Shown here piece after piece: positions 1 through 11,002 of a stretch of DNA of 64,000 nt; position 1 is the first letter of the stretch, and every line of letters begins with the position of its first letter. Under the pieces are notes generated by a model. The model did not search any database. It saw only the letters and a list, made by a program, of their open reading frames with translations, and was not told the DNA's origin. Source of the DNA: Neurospora tetraspora (lineage: Eukaryota; Ascomycota; Sordariomycetes; Sordariales; Sordariaceae); the NCBI RefSeq assembly GCF_033439725.1, contig NW_026944385.1, forward strand, positions 2,575,001-2,639,000, read 5' to 3'. A program made the position numbers and the translations under genes.

Positions 1-56
1 GCAGTGACGCCTAGGGCAGAGAGGAGGAAGGCAGCGGCGACAGAAAACCGGACCAT
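1..56 (-). CDS. N-terminus of a secreted or membrane protein (cut by window edge)
   Basis: Reading leftward from an ATG at 56-54, the first 18 codons give MVRFSVAAAFLLSALGVT, which is a basic start followed by a hydrophobic stretch, as in an N-terminal signal peptide. The frame stays open to the edge of the window. Only the leader is visible, so the mature product cannot be identified. The call rests on the leader-like composition alone; a chance open stretch of this length is possible. Confidence 0.5.
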   Translation of the reverse strand, partial: MVRFSVAAAFLLSALGVT

Positions 57-3000
57 AGTGACGTTCTTTCAGAGTGTCTTCTTGATAGTGACGAGTGAGG
101 ATGCTGAATAGTGTCTAGGCTGTTACCACCTAGGTTGTAAAGCGGAGTGTCGTGAATATGTCGTATGTAAAAGAGAGGCTGATGCTGTCAAAAGTATAGT
201 CGGAGAGATGACAGATATCGAGATATAAGGTTGTTGGTAAGTGAAAGGAATGTCTAGTCGACCAACTAAAGATCCGAGGCCGGCAAAGGATCGTGTTTGT
301 CGATGTATAAACAAGCAAAAGAAGGATGGCGTATGCACAGCAATACGAGTAAGGGATCCGGAGGGCAGAGGAAGGTCGTCAGTGGTGCCCACGGCGAGGA
401 GAAGCGAAGGGGGAAGAGGAAAACAAGAAAGATGGACGGAAGAACAAGTCGATGCTGGGTTGACAAGACATGATGGATACAGCCCAATACCGTGCTATTT
501 GAATCCCGCTCGAACTTGGCGCATGTATGAGGGCAGTTCCATCACCAGGCCCCTTTGGGGATCCATGGTGTCTCGAAGGCCTGGTGGTTTGGGTACGTCG
601 TGACGGTAACGTCGTAAAGGGGGCCGTTACCGAAACATTGGCGAGCCTGCAGGGACCGCTACCACGAACAGGACACTGGAAAATGCTACGGCATCATAGC
701 GGTTCTGGGCTTCCTGGATGGGATGGTTCCTGGATGGTTCTGCTGGTAAAGTCGATGTCAGAAAACAAAGTATCCTTGCCTGCCAAGAGGTATAAAGCTG
801 GGGTGTGCCGTCCGAATCCCACCATTCGGAGCCATGAAAGCTGTAACGCCACACGGTTTTGTTACGCTATAGGTGAGGGCACCCCCTTAAACCTCAAACA
901 CCACTGTCTGATCTTTCCGAGAACCCACGCGACGAGACAGATGCGGGTGTCCGGGCGAATGTGAGCCTTGATGTGAACTCTGGGCAGGTTGGCGATCGAC
1001 GGCAGTGGACAAGGTCAGATACGAAGGCAAACATTCCGTCAGCCGGTGAGGTCTCTTTCGAATGTCCAACCATCATACCTAGATGCCATGATGCCGAAGG
1101 ACACAAAGGGGTCCGTTACATGGAATAGAGGTATGATAACAGCACATGAGAATATGAGACGCGCAGTGTCTTGAAGGCCGTGGAGAACTGCTGATTGTGA
1201 TGAACCCGATGCCGCAAATTCGATATCGACATGCGAAGCCGTCATGAAGATGTGAGTGGGCGAGGAGGAGGAGGCTCAACAGATGCTGCAGTGATTGCAA
1301 GCGCTGGTTCACAGTCTGAAACAACCTCAACGTCGCCAAGAAAGAGCTTAGCGCCTCTCCGCGTCCGGGGCAGTCTCCACCAAACGGGGGTCGTTCTCGG
1401 CGCTGCTTGTTCTCTTGCATCATGTTTCGTGCCTGGGCGAATGCTACCATTGCGGCGGCGTCATCACTGTCATTTCCGAAATGGCATCATGTTTATGACA
1501 AGACGTAGTGTTGAAGCTCGAGATCCTTGACAGCTATAATGTCTAAATCCAGGTTCGACTGCACCCTATTGAGGAAACAAACAATGATCGGATGGGTCCG
1601 GAGAAGACTGAAACTGACGACTTGATATGGAAGACGGCCGTTGTTGATGCTCTTATTCGGATTCCGAGACTGATCTCTTTTCCCGTGCTCCCCGTGCTCC
1701 CCGTGCTCCGTGGTATCTTTGCTGTGTTAGTCGGGCTCCACTTTAATTGAGTGGGTCCGGGTGTCCGTGCCGTGTCCGGCCTACAAGCAATGGGTCCGGC
1801 CCCGATTAGGCGGTCATTTCTTCGGAGGGTTTTCAACAACGCGTGTGAGACAGCCTTATAGTTTTTTTGCCCTTGGTGATTGACAAGTACACAAGGTAAT
1901 GTGACTTGCAAAGTCTAGACCGGGCGTGATCTTGTTCTTGTCGTACTGGTCATACTGGTACCCCTCTTCCCTCCCCTCTCTGCGAATTGCTGCGTGTTGC
2001 TCAAGATGAGGTATCTTGGCCATGCATCGCATCAAGTGCCAGATGGGGCTATCGTCATGATTCTCAAGTCGTGTCGATTTCTTGCAGACTTGGTGCAGCA
2101 CGACACATGATGTCCATATTGCTTGAACAACGACAGCATGACAACAGAGGCTATTCAAGACGCTGTGATTGATGATTGTGCAAAGTCAAGATTTCTTTGG
2201 TGTGTGCCCGTCTGTTTGTTCTCTTTGATGGATTGTTGTTCGTATGATGAGTGCTCTTGGGAAGGCCTGGAGGGGAGTGTTTACAGGTATATGAACAAGA
2301 CCTGGAAAATCGGGCATGTTGGTGATCTCCATCTCTTGGATGCAAAGGAGTGTGGTGCAATCCAAAGGAAGAGGCCTCACATGGCAGCATGGCAACACTA
2401 ACAGATGGGGGCGCAGTGTCGTGGAAAAGGTGCAGTTTTCATTTCAAGATCGTCATTTAAACTTTTTGGTTCCCGATTGTCCGTTCTCCACTTGACCTCG
2501 CGGGTACCTTTAGGGTCTCGCTTATCCACACCAACAATGCATGTGGGCCAAAGTTAGTGGTACCGCGGATCCGCATGCAGTACCTTAATATTTTAGAGGG
2601 GCATTTGTTAGCAGGTTTCCTCTGCAGTTGCCATTGCCATTTCCCTCCCAGCCTCCATCCGAGCCTCCGCCATGATCGCCATCCACACCAGGGCACAACT
2701 TGAACCCTCGACAACCAAAGGACACAATTCAATTTCGTTGTTGCTACCAACAGTCCCTTGCCTTACAATCTCTATATATTCTTTAGCTTGTTCAAACTAG
2801 ACATTCCCCGTTGCCCGCCACAGCCCCAAATCCATCGAGGTTGGGTCCTTGTCACTCTGTCTCGGGCACCATGCACTAATCCACTTCCGCAATTTAGACG
2901 TCCAGACACTTGCAGCCTGCCAGCCAGACACTGCACACTGCAGCCAGACACTGCAGCCAGACACCACACGGCAGCGACGCATCCCCCCCAACCCCATCAT

Positions 3001-3756
3001 CCAAACCCGCCAATCTCAGCTCTCAGAACGGTCTGGCCGTTTGGATCCCGGTCAACAAACCCAAGTCCCAAAAGTCCCTTGTTGGCCTTCTTTCTGTTGT
3101 CGCGGTGCCGGCGTCAACCTGACTTTTCTCCCCCGCGGTCCTGCTGCAGTATCGAGAGAGTGTCATTCAGTCCGCTTGGTTTCTTGACACGCGACTCCCG
3201 ACAGGACCTGCACCTCCCGTCAGCAGCACATCGATCGTACCGATCGGCCCATAGCGCACGCAGACTACGCATAAGCAGGCTCAAAGTGTTCAGTCAAGGC
3301 GTACGTGCGACAGCGACAGCAACTTGCAGGGCGAATTATTCCATCTCCGACGGCGCACGCGACCCAAGCAACCCTCTCGTTGCTCGGTAGATTCCTCCAG
3401 AGTTCAGCCTTCCAGCCTTCTCGATTCACTGTCCCGTCGTTCCAAATCACGTCGCTCCCTCGTCCTTTTCTTCTGCGTTCCCTGCGCTGCCTTGTCGTTG
3501 TTCGTCCTTCATCTCGTCTCTCCTCCCGTCCCCACTATCCCGCAACGACCACCATACGTACCATCCCGGAAACCATTCTGGATATCCTCCTGGGTACCTT
3601 ACGTCGCCTTCATTGTGACGAACTCAGCCATCACTACACGCCCCTTCTCTGGCCATAGCGAGACGGACGACATATTTCTCGCTTACCCGCATGTCATGAC
3701 CTTGAAGCCACCAGATCATTAGTACCGCATCCACCATCTACGCCAGAGATTCCAAC
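57..3756. other. Long intergenic region and probable 5' leader of the F-box gene
   Basis: About 3.7 kb in which I see no convincing gene. Open frames here lack splice signals, recognisable motifs and normal codon use. The last kilobase (about 2640-3756) is rich in C and T on the plus strand, with short CAGCCAGACACT-type reiterations near 2927-2963, and probably contains the promoter and long 5' UTR of the F-box gene. Confidence 0.5.
1682..1708. repeat. Three perfect 9-bp tandem repeats
   Basis: The unit CCCGTGCTC occurs three times in direct succession without a mismatch. It lies in non-coding sequence and no function is suggested. Confidence 0.85.
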
Positions 3757-5607
3757 ATGACACCGCCCAGCGACCCAATGCTTCTCGATCAAGTACACTC
3801 CGAGTCCTTGACTCTGGACACCCGCCTACCGAGAGCCGAGAGGGACCAATCACTGCAAGAAGAAGAGGAGGGCAAGGCAACGGTCGAGTTGGCCAACATA
3901 ATGACCACGGCCTCAAATCCGGTATCGCCGGGTTCCTCAAGCCCACCACTCGACCAAGTCGGCCTGCAAGACTTTGTCCCACCCACCCGTCCAAGCAGCA
4001 CCCCGTTTCCGCACCCGGACCCGAGAAATGCTACTTTGCGAAGGGCCACTTGTCCCGCCGAGGACTTGATGGATTTAGACGAGCCCGGCCATTGTCAACC
4101 GCCTGCAGGCAGTCTGCCTGGCCCGAGCCAAAGCGTTGGCGTTAACCTCAACCATCTCCCCGCCGAGATCCACGAATGCATCCTCGACCACTTGTTCGGC
4201 TTCCGCGTATCACCAGCCTCAAAGAGCTCCATTGTACGATGGGGCACCGCACTGAGGCACTCGAGGCGAAGGGAACTGTCAGAGTTATCATTGGTCAGCA
4301 GTGTATGGAGGGTCTTGATCCAGGAGCGACTATATCGGCACATCAAGCTCAAGGCCACGATCGATTCATTGCGCAGCTCGTTTTCCTGGTTCTGCCAGAA
4401 CCCGCATCTGCGCTGCTACGTCAAGCACATCGAGGTCTGGTTTCCCGTCTTCCAGCCAAAGTATGGTCCTTTGGCAGTCTCCAACACCAATGTTTTGCCT
4501 ACCGTCACAGCCGATGGCTTGACCAATGCCACCTACATACTACCGGGCAACAACTGCTCCCTAGAAGAGGCCTTTTACTTTGTCGCCGAGACTTTCCCAG
4601 AGGTTTCTGTTCTAACCCTGGAAGGTGGTGAACGAAAGAAAGCGCCGAAAGTGCGACATTGGATTCGGGAAGAACGCGGGCAGCTTAGGGCGATGCCCAA
4701 GGTCGAAACCATTCGGACACTTATCTGCAAGGGACAGTGGAACCTGATCAGGAGCCTGGAAGACTGGGAAGCCATCATGTCGGCTCTCCCCAGCTTGCAG
4801 GAATGGCACGGTTCCTATAGTAAGCCCAAGTCTAAGAGTTACCTCACTATGGCCGAAGTCCTTGGGCAGCCCATGAGCCTGTCCACCCTTAATCTCTGCA
4901 TTGAAGGCGATTATCGGCGAGAACTATCCTTTCCCCATTACTTCAACAAAGTCAGGACCAAGGTGCATTTCTGCTCGACCCTGGCACAAGCTGCCGCGTT
5001 ACCTTCTATGGAACACATTTCTTATACGGGAAGGGTTTGCAAACAGTTCTTTATCGACCTGGCAAACCGGTTGAAGGACATCCGAAATCCTCGTCTCAAA
5101 TCCATCGATATTACAGTCAAGAACTGCTGCCGAAACGTGGCACACTGGAATGAATCAGGGTCGGGAATTACAGACATGTTTTTCATCAAGGCATTTGAGG
5201 CTCTGGTACTCGCGGGTATTCGCTCTTTGGAGAAGCTTACTTCGGTTAAGTACCTGCGCATTCGTTATGTTGACCTCGGTATGTCACTGATTGGGTATCT
5301 TCTCTCTCCAGTGATTTCTGGCTAATCTTGGATTTCAGACTCTCCCGTTCCCCCGCTAAATCCATACTTCCAGCTGCGCAACGGCTGGGCTTCCGGTGTC
5401 TGGAGCGAGGTTATTGTTAGCGAACTTAACCGCGTCCGGCCCTCGGTGCGCTTCGAGGAATTGGCCGAGTCTTTTGGCGAGGTTGGCTACAGCAAGGATG
5501 GCAGGATGGTCATAAATCCTGACTTCCCCAGGGCCAGGGCTCTATCGTTGAAGTTGTCCAACTATCGTTTGCTGAGCGGTGGGATTTCCGTTTCGCATTC
5601 ACTCTGA
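3757..5607 (+). CDS. F-box-like protein, 596 aa
   Basis: Two exons, 3757-5278 and 5339-5607, are joined by a 60-nt intron (GTATGT donor, GCTAAT branch, TTTCAG acceptor). Splicing gives a 596-residue frame and removes an in-frame stop just past the donor. After a Pro/Ser-rich N-terminal 125 residues there is an F-box-like segment (LNHLPAEIHECILDHLF, about residues 131-147) followed by a long Leu/Trp-rich region typical of fungal F-box proteins with divergent substrate-binding halves. F-box proteins recruit substrates to SCF ubiquitin ligases. The substrate here is unknown. The start is the first ATG of the open frame and is preceded by a pyrimidine-rich leader. Confidence 0.8.
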
Positions 5608-5877
5608 GAGTCGCTGTTGCGGCTCGTCACCCATTCCCTCTGATCAGCATAAAGCGCAAAAGGATCTACTGTATCTGTTACATGGGAAGGTTTGATTTTG
5701 CTTTTATCTTGATTCTTGTTTCGAAAGCATGGCGTTTCGGTTCCAAAGTTGGGGCCTCCCACTGATATCAAGGTATGTCACATAGGTAGGCGGGAAGGCG
5801 GATCTTGGTCGGGGTTAGAACATGAGGATAATGGTTGGACGGCACCGGCGTCAATATGGGAATCCGACATCCTTAAC

Positions 5878-5915
5878 ATGTGCCTTAGCATAACAAATGT
5901 GCCTTAGCATAACAA
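5878..5915. repeat. 19-bp direct tandem duplication
   Basis: The unit ATGTGCCTTAGCATAACAA is present twice, back to back and identical, about 35 bp left of the MITE. Confidence 0.9.
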
Positions 5916-5949
5916 CAGATCTTATCAGGTCGCGGGACTTGGAGAGCAG

Positions 5950-6227
5950 ACTACCGTAGAGACTCGCGAAAGTCGCAAACTACTATCCCTCTTTGAGCGC
6001 CGGACATATGGCAGATATCTGCCAGAAGTATGCCCAGTAAGCATACATATGCCAGCATATGTGCCCGCCCAGTTACCAGTGCAACACAAACATTGCCCTC
6101 CACGTTAACTTACACACATTCGAATGCACAGCGACCGGCCTGATCCTGCCAGCTGCCTGCACAGATATGCCATATGTCCGGCACAGAGGGATAGCTTTTG
6201 GTGAATTTCGCGAGTCTCTACGGTAGT
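5950..6227. mobile_element. MITE-like palindromic element with long terminal inverted repeats
   Basis: The left end 5950-5971 (beginning ACTACCGTAGAGACTCGC) is the exact reverse complement of 6206-6227, a 22-bp perfect terminal inverted repeat. After a short divergent gap the symmetry resumes: CTATCCCTCT then CCGGACATATGGCA on the left is mirrored by TGCCATATGTCCGG then AGAGGGATAG on the right. The arms therefore reach roughly 60-70 bp each. There is no open frame inside the 278-bp element. These are the marks of a miniature inverted-repeat transposable element. No convincing target-site duplication is visible at the outer ends, so the superfamily is unknown. Confidence 0.8.
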
Positions 6228-6391
6228 TGAAATAGTAAAATCGAACACAAGTGCATTTCAGTGCAACTTTGCCTTCTTCATATAAACGGTTTTGCCTGCG
6301 TGACTAGTTATGAGCCTGATAGACGTATATATACAATCCTCCAACTCTCTTCTCTGTCTTCCCATCATCCACTCACCAACCCTCCCACACC

Positions 6392-7813
6392 TCACCTCCC
6401 CCCATCACCAACAATCACCCCCAAAATCCAACAATTCATCACAAAGAAGCCCAAGCTCGCCATCCACAACCCCGGCAAGAACGTGCTCCGTCCCAAAAAC
6501 TCCAACTCGAAGGCCTGCTGCAACCACAGTCCCTGGCCGAGCACCCACAGACCCAGCGCCGCAACGCCCATCCTCTTACCCCTCAAAAACGAAGACCGCG
6601 GCAGGTACAGCGGCAAAAAGACCATGTACCAGAGGAAGTACTGGCTCGTGCAGACCTTGTTGAAGGTGACAAAGGCAAAGGTTTGCGCGAGCAGAGAGGT
6701 GGGTAGGTCCTTTTTGGCGAGGCAGAGGGGGATGAGGATGGTGGAGAGGAGGAGTTGAGGGAGGAAGGCTAGGGATTCGATTTTTAGGCCTGATGAGGAA
6801 GATGGCACTGATGCGGATGCCGAAGACAAGTAGAGCTGGGTGTTGTAAGGACTAAAGTTGTGGCGGTGGTCGATGCGCGTGACGTGATGAAGATAAGTTT
6901 CCTGCAGGAAGGTGTGGCCGTAGAGGGCGTACATGAGGAGGTTGAGAAAGAGGAAGGTGGTGAGGGAGGTGATGGCTAGGTTGAGGCGGGGGAGGGTGAG
7001 GAAGGAGGTTATTTTCTGAAAGAACGTCTTCTTCTGGCCTCCTCCTCCTCTAACTCCGGAAAGTCGTTCCTGATCCATCCACCACACGATGGCGGGCGCG
7101 TAGATGAACGGGTAGATCTTGAAGTGCACGCTGAATCCCAGAAGCAGACCGGCGAGAGTGATGCGCCGCGAGAGGACGGCCCAGAGAAGAGCCATGACGA
7201 GAACACCCAGAAGACCCTCGGATGAGCCGCGCGTGCTGATGGTGGCTACCATGGGGTTGAGCAGCCAGATGGCTGCGAAGGCGCGGGCGCGGGAGGGGTC
7301 CATTCTCGTTCCCGTTGTCGTTCCGTTGCCGCTTCCTCCCGCCCTCTCCTTTTCATTCTGCTTCTCCTTTTCTTGAGGTTGAGAAACAGAAGGAAAATCA
7401 GTCCCCATAACCAACACCCGCTCAATCAGCCAACCCGCCACCAAATCCGCCGCCGCAAACAGAACCTTTCCAAAGCTGAACCATGCCGTATTGATCACCT
7501 TGGCCGCCAAAGGACCCCATTGCGCGCCTGCCGTCCATGTGGTGGGCAGCAACAACCAGGCCAGGATAGGCGTGTACCGGTACGTCTCGCGGGCGTAAGG
7601 GGACTCGCCGCGAGACACGAAGCGGGCCGCGTCGGTGAAGACGAGGTAGTCGATGTCGGTGTACTTGAGCGGCGAGTTGGCGTCTTGCCAGAGGCCGTAG
7701 AGGAGGAGGACGAGACGGAGGAGGAAGGCGGAGAGGTAGAGGGGGAGTGGCCGGGAGAACAAGGTGGTAAGGAGAGATGGTTTGGGCCTTGGGGGTGCTG
7801 GTGATGTTGCCAT
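6392..7813 (-). CDS. gpi14: GPI mannosyltransferase 1 (PIG-M/Gpi14 family), 473 aa
   Basis: A single uninterrupted exon encodes a 473-residue polytopic membrane protein. PIG-M enzymes add the first alpha-1,4-mannose to the GPI anchor precursor in the ER lumen, using dolichol-phosphate-mannose. The family signature is present near residues 48-85: a lumenal acidic motif in YTDIDYLVF, then SPYARETYRYTP. About ten hydrophobic segments follow, with a conserved WWMDQ stretch mid-protein. A charged, low-complexity insertion (KEKQNEKERAGGSGNG, about residue 150) looks species-specific. The start ATG at 7813 gives a full-length product ending close to the last membrane span. GPI anchors matter for fungal wall proteins, so the gene is probably essential. 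Confidence 0.9.
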   Translation of the reverse strand: MATSPAPPRPKPSLLTTLFSRPLPLYLSAFLLRLVLLLYGLWQDANSPLKYTDIDYLVFTDAARFVSRGESPYARETYRYTPILAWLLLPTTWTAGAQWGPLAAKVINTAWFSFGKVLFAAADLVAGWLIERVLVMGTDFPSVSQPQEKEKQNEKERAGGSGNGTTTGTRMDPSRARAFAAIWLLNPMVATISTRGSSEGLLGVLVMALLWAVLSRRITLAGLLLGFSVHFKIYPFIYAPAIVWWMDQERLSGVRGGGGQKKTFFQKITSFLTLPRLNLAITSLTTFLFLNLLMYALYGHTFLQETYLHHVTRIDHRHNFSPYNTQLYLSSASASVPSSSSGLKIESLAFLPQLLLSTILIPLCLAKKDLPTSLLAQTFAFVTFNKVCTSQYFLWYMVFLPLYLPRSSFLRGKRMGVAALGLWVLGQGLWLQQAFELEFLGRSTFLPGLWMASLGFFVMNCWILGVIVGDGGR

Positions 7814-8564
7814 TTTTGGAGGTTTGTGGTGTTTTGGTTGGGTTGCTGCGGTGTTCAGGGGTTCATTTCATGGGTTGTTAAGACGACCATGAGGGGTTTT
7901 TCGTTTGTTTTTGGTGGCCTCTTTCTAGCAATGGGGTGACCAGCTGGAAGAGGAGGTTTCGATGGAGAGAATGTGTGATCTCTGTGAGCGCGCGTTGTGG
8001 AAGTCGGCTCGGTGTTGATGCCAGATCTCAGGGGTCCCTGTATGCAGTAAGGTTATCGTTTTGGGTTGAGAAGAATTCTTGGCAGGCGTTGACTTCAGTA
8101 CCCGATACGGTAAATTACAGCCATGCTGTGTAAGTTATCACATGAACACCAAGTGCCCCCACGGCCTCACAGATCTCGCAGAGGAACACTGCTGCCATCA
8201 CTTGTTCGTCCGCTGTAACGGGATGCACATATCATGCCAGTTTTGATAATGGAACGGATGTTCCAAAACATGCATCAAAAAGTCGCAAAATCTTGGTTCT
8301 GGAACAGCCTTAATGCTGAAAGAGAAAGAACGACCTTTGCGTTTCGCCCTTTCCCATGCTCCGAGATCAACCTGTAGCGCTGTAGGTCATGGGAGCTATG
8401 ACGACAACCTCCCACACCGACAGCGCAGAAGCATCTGGAGTGAGACAACATACCCGTCCACGACATACTTAAAAGGACTGCGGTCACGATAGCCATGGTT
8501 CCGATGTGAACAACATACCAATCAACAATAGCAACAGTACAAAACTCAACAGCATCAAGTAACA
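7814..8564. other. Divergent promoter region between gpi14 and the amidohydrolase
   Basis: Both flanking genes are transcribed away from this spacer, so it should contain two promoters. I see no gene, repeat or clear regulatory motif in it. Confidence 0.6.
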
Positions 8565-9547
8565 ATGACGCCTCCTCTTATCACCCTCGAAGAGCACTTC
8601 TTCTCCTCGGCGGTCCCCGAGATCCTCAAGCCAAAGTACTCGGAACAGCTGAAGCATGTCGATGGCGTATATGACAAGGCCGTCGATCTCGGCGCTCTAC
8701 GTCTCCGTGACATGGACGCTGGCGGTGTCGCACTTCAGGTCATCAGCCACGTACCAGGTCTTTCTGACAACCCCGTCGCCTGTCATGCAGCCAACGACCA
8801 ACTGGCCGGTGTTATCAAGGCCAAAGATCAAAGCAAAGGCCGCTTCGCCGGGTTCGCCGTGGCACCCATGGGCCATCCAGACCAGGCAGCCGCGGAGCTT
8901 CGCCGGGCCGTCACCGAGCTGGGTTTCGTCGGCGCCCTAGTTGACAACCACCATAACGGCAAGTTCTTCGATGGGCCGGAATACGAGCCGTTCTGGGCAG
9001 CTGCCGAGGAGCTCGACGTACCGATATACCTTCACCCAACGTGGGCCAGCGAAGACATGGTGCCGCACTATCAAGGCAACTTTACCCAAGGGGCGGCCAT
9101 GAGTATGGCTTCGAGCGGCTTGGGATGGCATACCGAGACGGCGCTGCATGTGCTTCGACTGTTCGCTTCCGAATTGTTCGACAGACACCCAAAGCTCAAG
9201 ATTATCATCGGCCACATGGGGAGACGATACCCTTCATGTTGGAGCGAATCCAGGTCTTGAGTCGCAGATGGGGGGATTTCCAGCGAGACTTCAAAACAGT
9301 CTATGACGAGAACATATGGATTACCACGAGCGGCGTCTGGAGTCTCAATCCACTAAGGTGCATCTTGGCGAACACGAAGCTGGATCACATCCTGTATAGT
9401 GTCGACTATCCCTTTCAGAAAAACGAGATTGGTCTCGAGTGGATCAAGGACTTGGAAAAGAGCGGGCTGGTCAATGAGGAGGAACTTGATGCCATTGCGT
9501 ACGGGAACGCAGAGAAGCTTTTGGGCGTAAAGGTACCCAAGTTATGA
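8565..9547 (+). CDS. Amidohydrolase-2 family decarboxylase-like enzyme, interrupted by a one-base frameshift
   Basis: The product resembles the metal-dependent amidohydrolase-2 family that includes 2,3-dihydroxybenzoate and gamma-resorcylate decarboxylases. The N-terminal metal-binding ExH is in TLEEHFF (residues 7-13). A second metal region is in IYLHPTW, a conserved IIGHMGE block follows, and the C-terminal catalytic Asp is in LYSVDYPF. The frame from 8565 runs to IIGHMG and then leaves the family sequence. The family sequence ETIPFMLERI resumes one frame over and continues to the stop at 9547. One base is missing in or beside the G run 9218-9221. With it restored in thought, the protein would be 327 residues, a normal length. 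No splice sites could explain the shift. This is either a recent disabling mutation or a homopolymer sequencing error. The exact substrate cannot be told from the sequence. Confidence 0.75.
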
Positions 9548-9826
9548 AGACTGATGTTGATGTGTTGAGATGTTGAGATGAGGAAAGTGTTCATCCAGAT
9601 TAGATCCTGCAAACAATCTTGACGTGGGGGAACTTTAGGGGTTCCCTACAGCGCCAAGATTCTGGGGCAGGGGAGGGCATCCTGACAATTGCGGGGCATG
9701 CACCTAAAATATCCGCTACAACAATCAATTCTGCACAAACAACTCTTCCTCACACCCTGGGTTTCTTTATCTCTGGGCGTCATCATCGTGACATCGATTC
9801 AGTTTGTTCTCGACAAGGAAGGCAAG

Positions 9827-11002
9827 ATGGACGAAGCACCACCACCAAAGCGCGCCAAGATCGTCTCCGAAGATATTGCTAAGCCAATTGACAACTCAAT
9901 CGGAAACACCATGTCTGGGTTTAAGCGCGACAGGCACGGAAACGAGAAGAGGTTCAATAATGGACCCCGACCGGCACCCAAGCCAAAGGTGGCCGTCGTA
10001 AGAAATGCGTACACGCCCATGTTCGAACAACTACGCAATGAGCTCGACGCCCACCATGATCGTCGCGACCGCCTCGGGAAGGTTTCGAGGGATGTTACCG
10101 GACTCAGCAAGAAAATGTGAGCAAGCAACATGGGATTCTTCGGATTGAAGGAACTGGGCTGACGAGTTTCTCAGAATATTTGCTCTTCAACGGTAATTCA
10201 CCAACACTTCACCTTAGCCTCAAGTTCTTGGAGTACTGATGACCGTGCCATCAGAGTCCGCACAATCAACCCCGATCTTCCTCCCCAGATTCAAGCCGAA
10301 GTGGACTCCCGCCTCGCCGAAATCTCCAAGCTCCTGGCCACCATGGCCCCAGACGTTCAAGGCATCAACCGTTATCGCTACTCTCGCTCTCTTATGTGTC
10401 TCGAGGAGCTTGCCGAGGCACTTACCTTTGCTCACTACCTCAAGACCCAAACTCTCCTCAAGCCTGATGAGCTTTCGGCCTTTGTGGAGGAACTTACCCG
10501 GAAGGGCGCTGCTGTGTCGGAAGAGAAGGACGAGGACAAGGACGAGCCTATGCCAGACGCTGGCAACACCCCGGTACCTGCCTCCGGCGAGCAGGAGACC
10601 ACCTCCGACGACCCCAAGCCAACAGAGAAGGAAGAACAACCAAAGCCAGAACCCCTGATCATGTCAACAACAGAGGACGACTACTTTTACGGTGTCTTCG
10701 ACCTCTCCGGCGAAATGATGCGCTTCGCGACCACCAGCACAGCCCTGACCGGGAAGATGGCGGGCGCCGAAGACGAGCGGACCATTGTCGAGGATATGCA
10801 TGAACTCGGTAGCTTCTTTGAGATGCTGCCCGGGAAGGCCGGTGATCGGAAACAGTGGGAGAAGAAGCTCGATGTTATGCGGCAGTCGGTGAGGAAGGTC
10901 GAGAGGCTCGGGTACGATCGGAAGATTCGTGGCAGCGAGCGACCGCAGGGCTGGGTTCCGGATCTAACGGCGGATCAGCCCGGTGAGGATGAGGAGTTAT
11001 GA
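9827..11002 (+). CDS. Translin-associated factor X (TRAX) homologue, 351 aa
   Basis: Three exons, 9827-10116, 10175-10192 and 10255-11002, give a 351-residue frame. The middle exon is only 18 nt; with its flanks it encodes SKKIIFALQRV, the conserved TRAX helix that follows the VTGLSKK stretch. TRAX pairs with translin to form the C3PO endoribonuclease, studied in Neurospora for its role in tRNA processing. Later conserved segments include RYRYSRS and YFYGVFDLSGEMMRFAT. The middle (about residues 180-225) holds an acidic, Pro-rich insert not found in animal TRAX. The start was placed at MDEAPPPKR because upstream in-frame codons do not look conserved. Overall length and domain order fit the family. 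Confidence 0.9.

Larger units (their letters stand above)
5608..6391. other. Intergenic region between convergent genes, holding a MITE
   Basis: This spacer separates the 3' ends of the F-box gene and gpi14. It contains a 19-bp tandem duplication and a palindromic element, listed separately. I see no gene in it. Confidence 0.7.

Noticed and set aside
241-603. Open frame of 120 codons on the plus strand
   Set aside because: No motif, no splice signals and unusual composition; overlaps other equally long frames in the same region.
1543-1911. 122-codon open frame on the minus strand
   Set aside because: Crosses the 9-bp tandem repeat and has no coding features.
2758-3390. 210-codon open frame upstream of the F-box gene
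   Set aside because: Reads a CT-rich probable leader; composition (Pro, Ser, Arg, His) is that of translated UTR.
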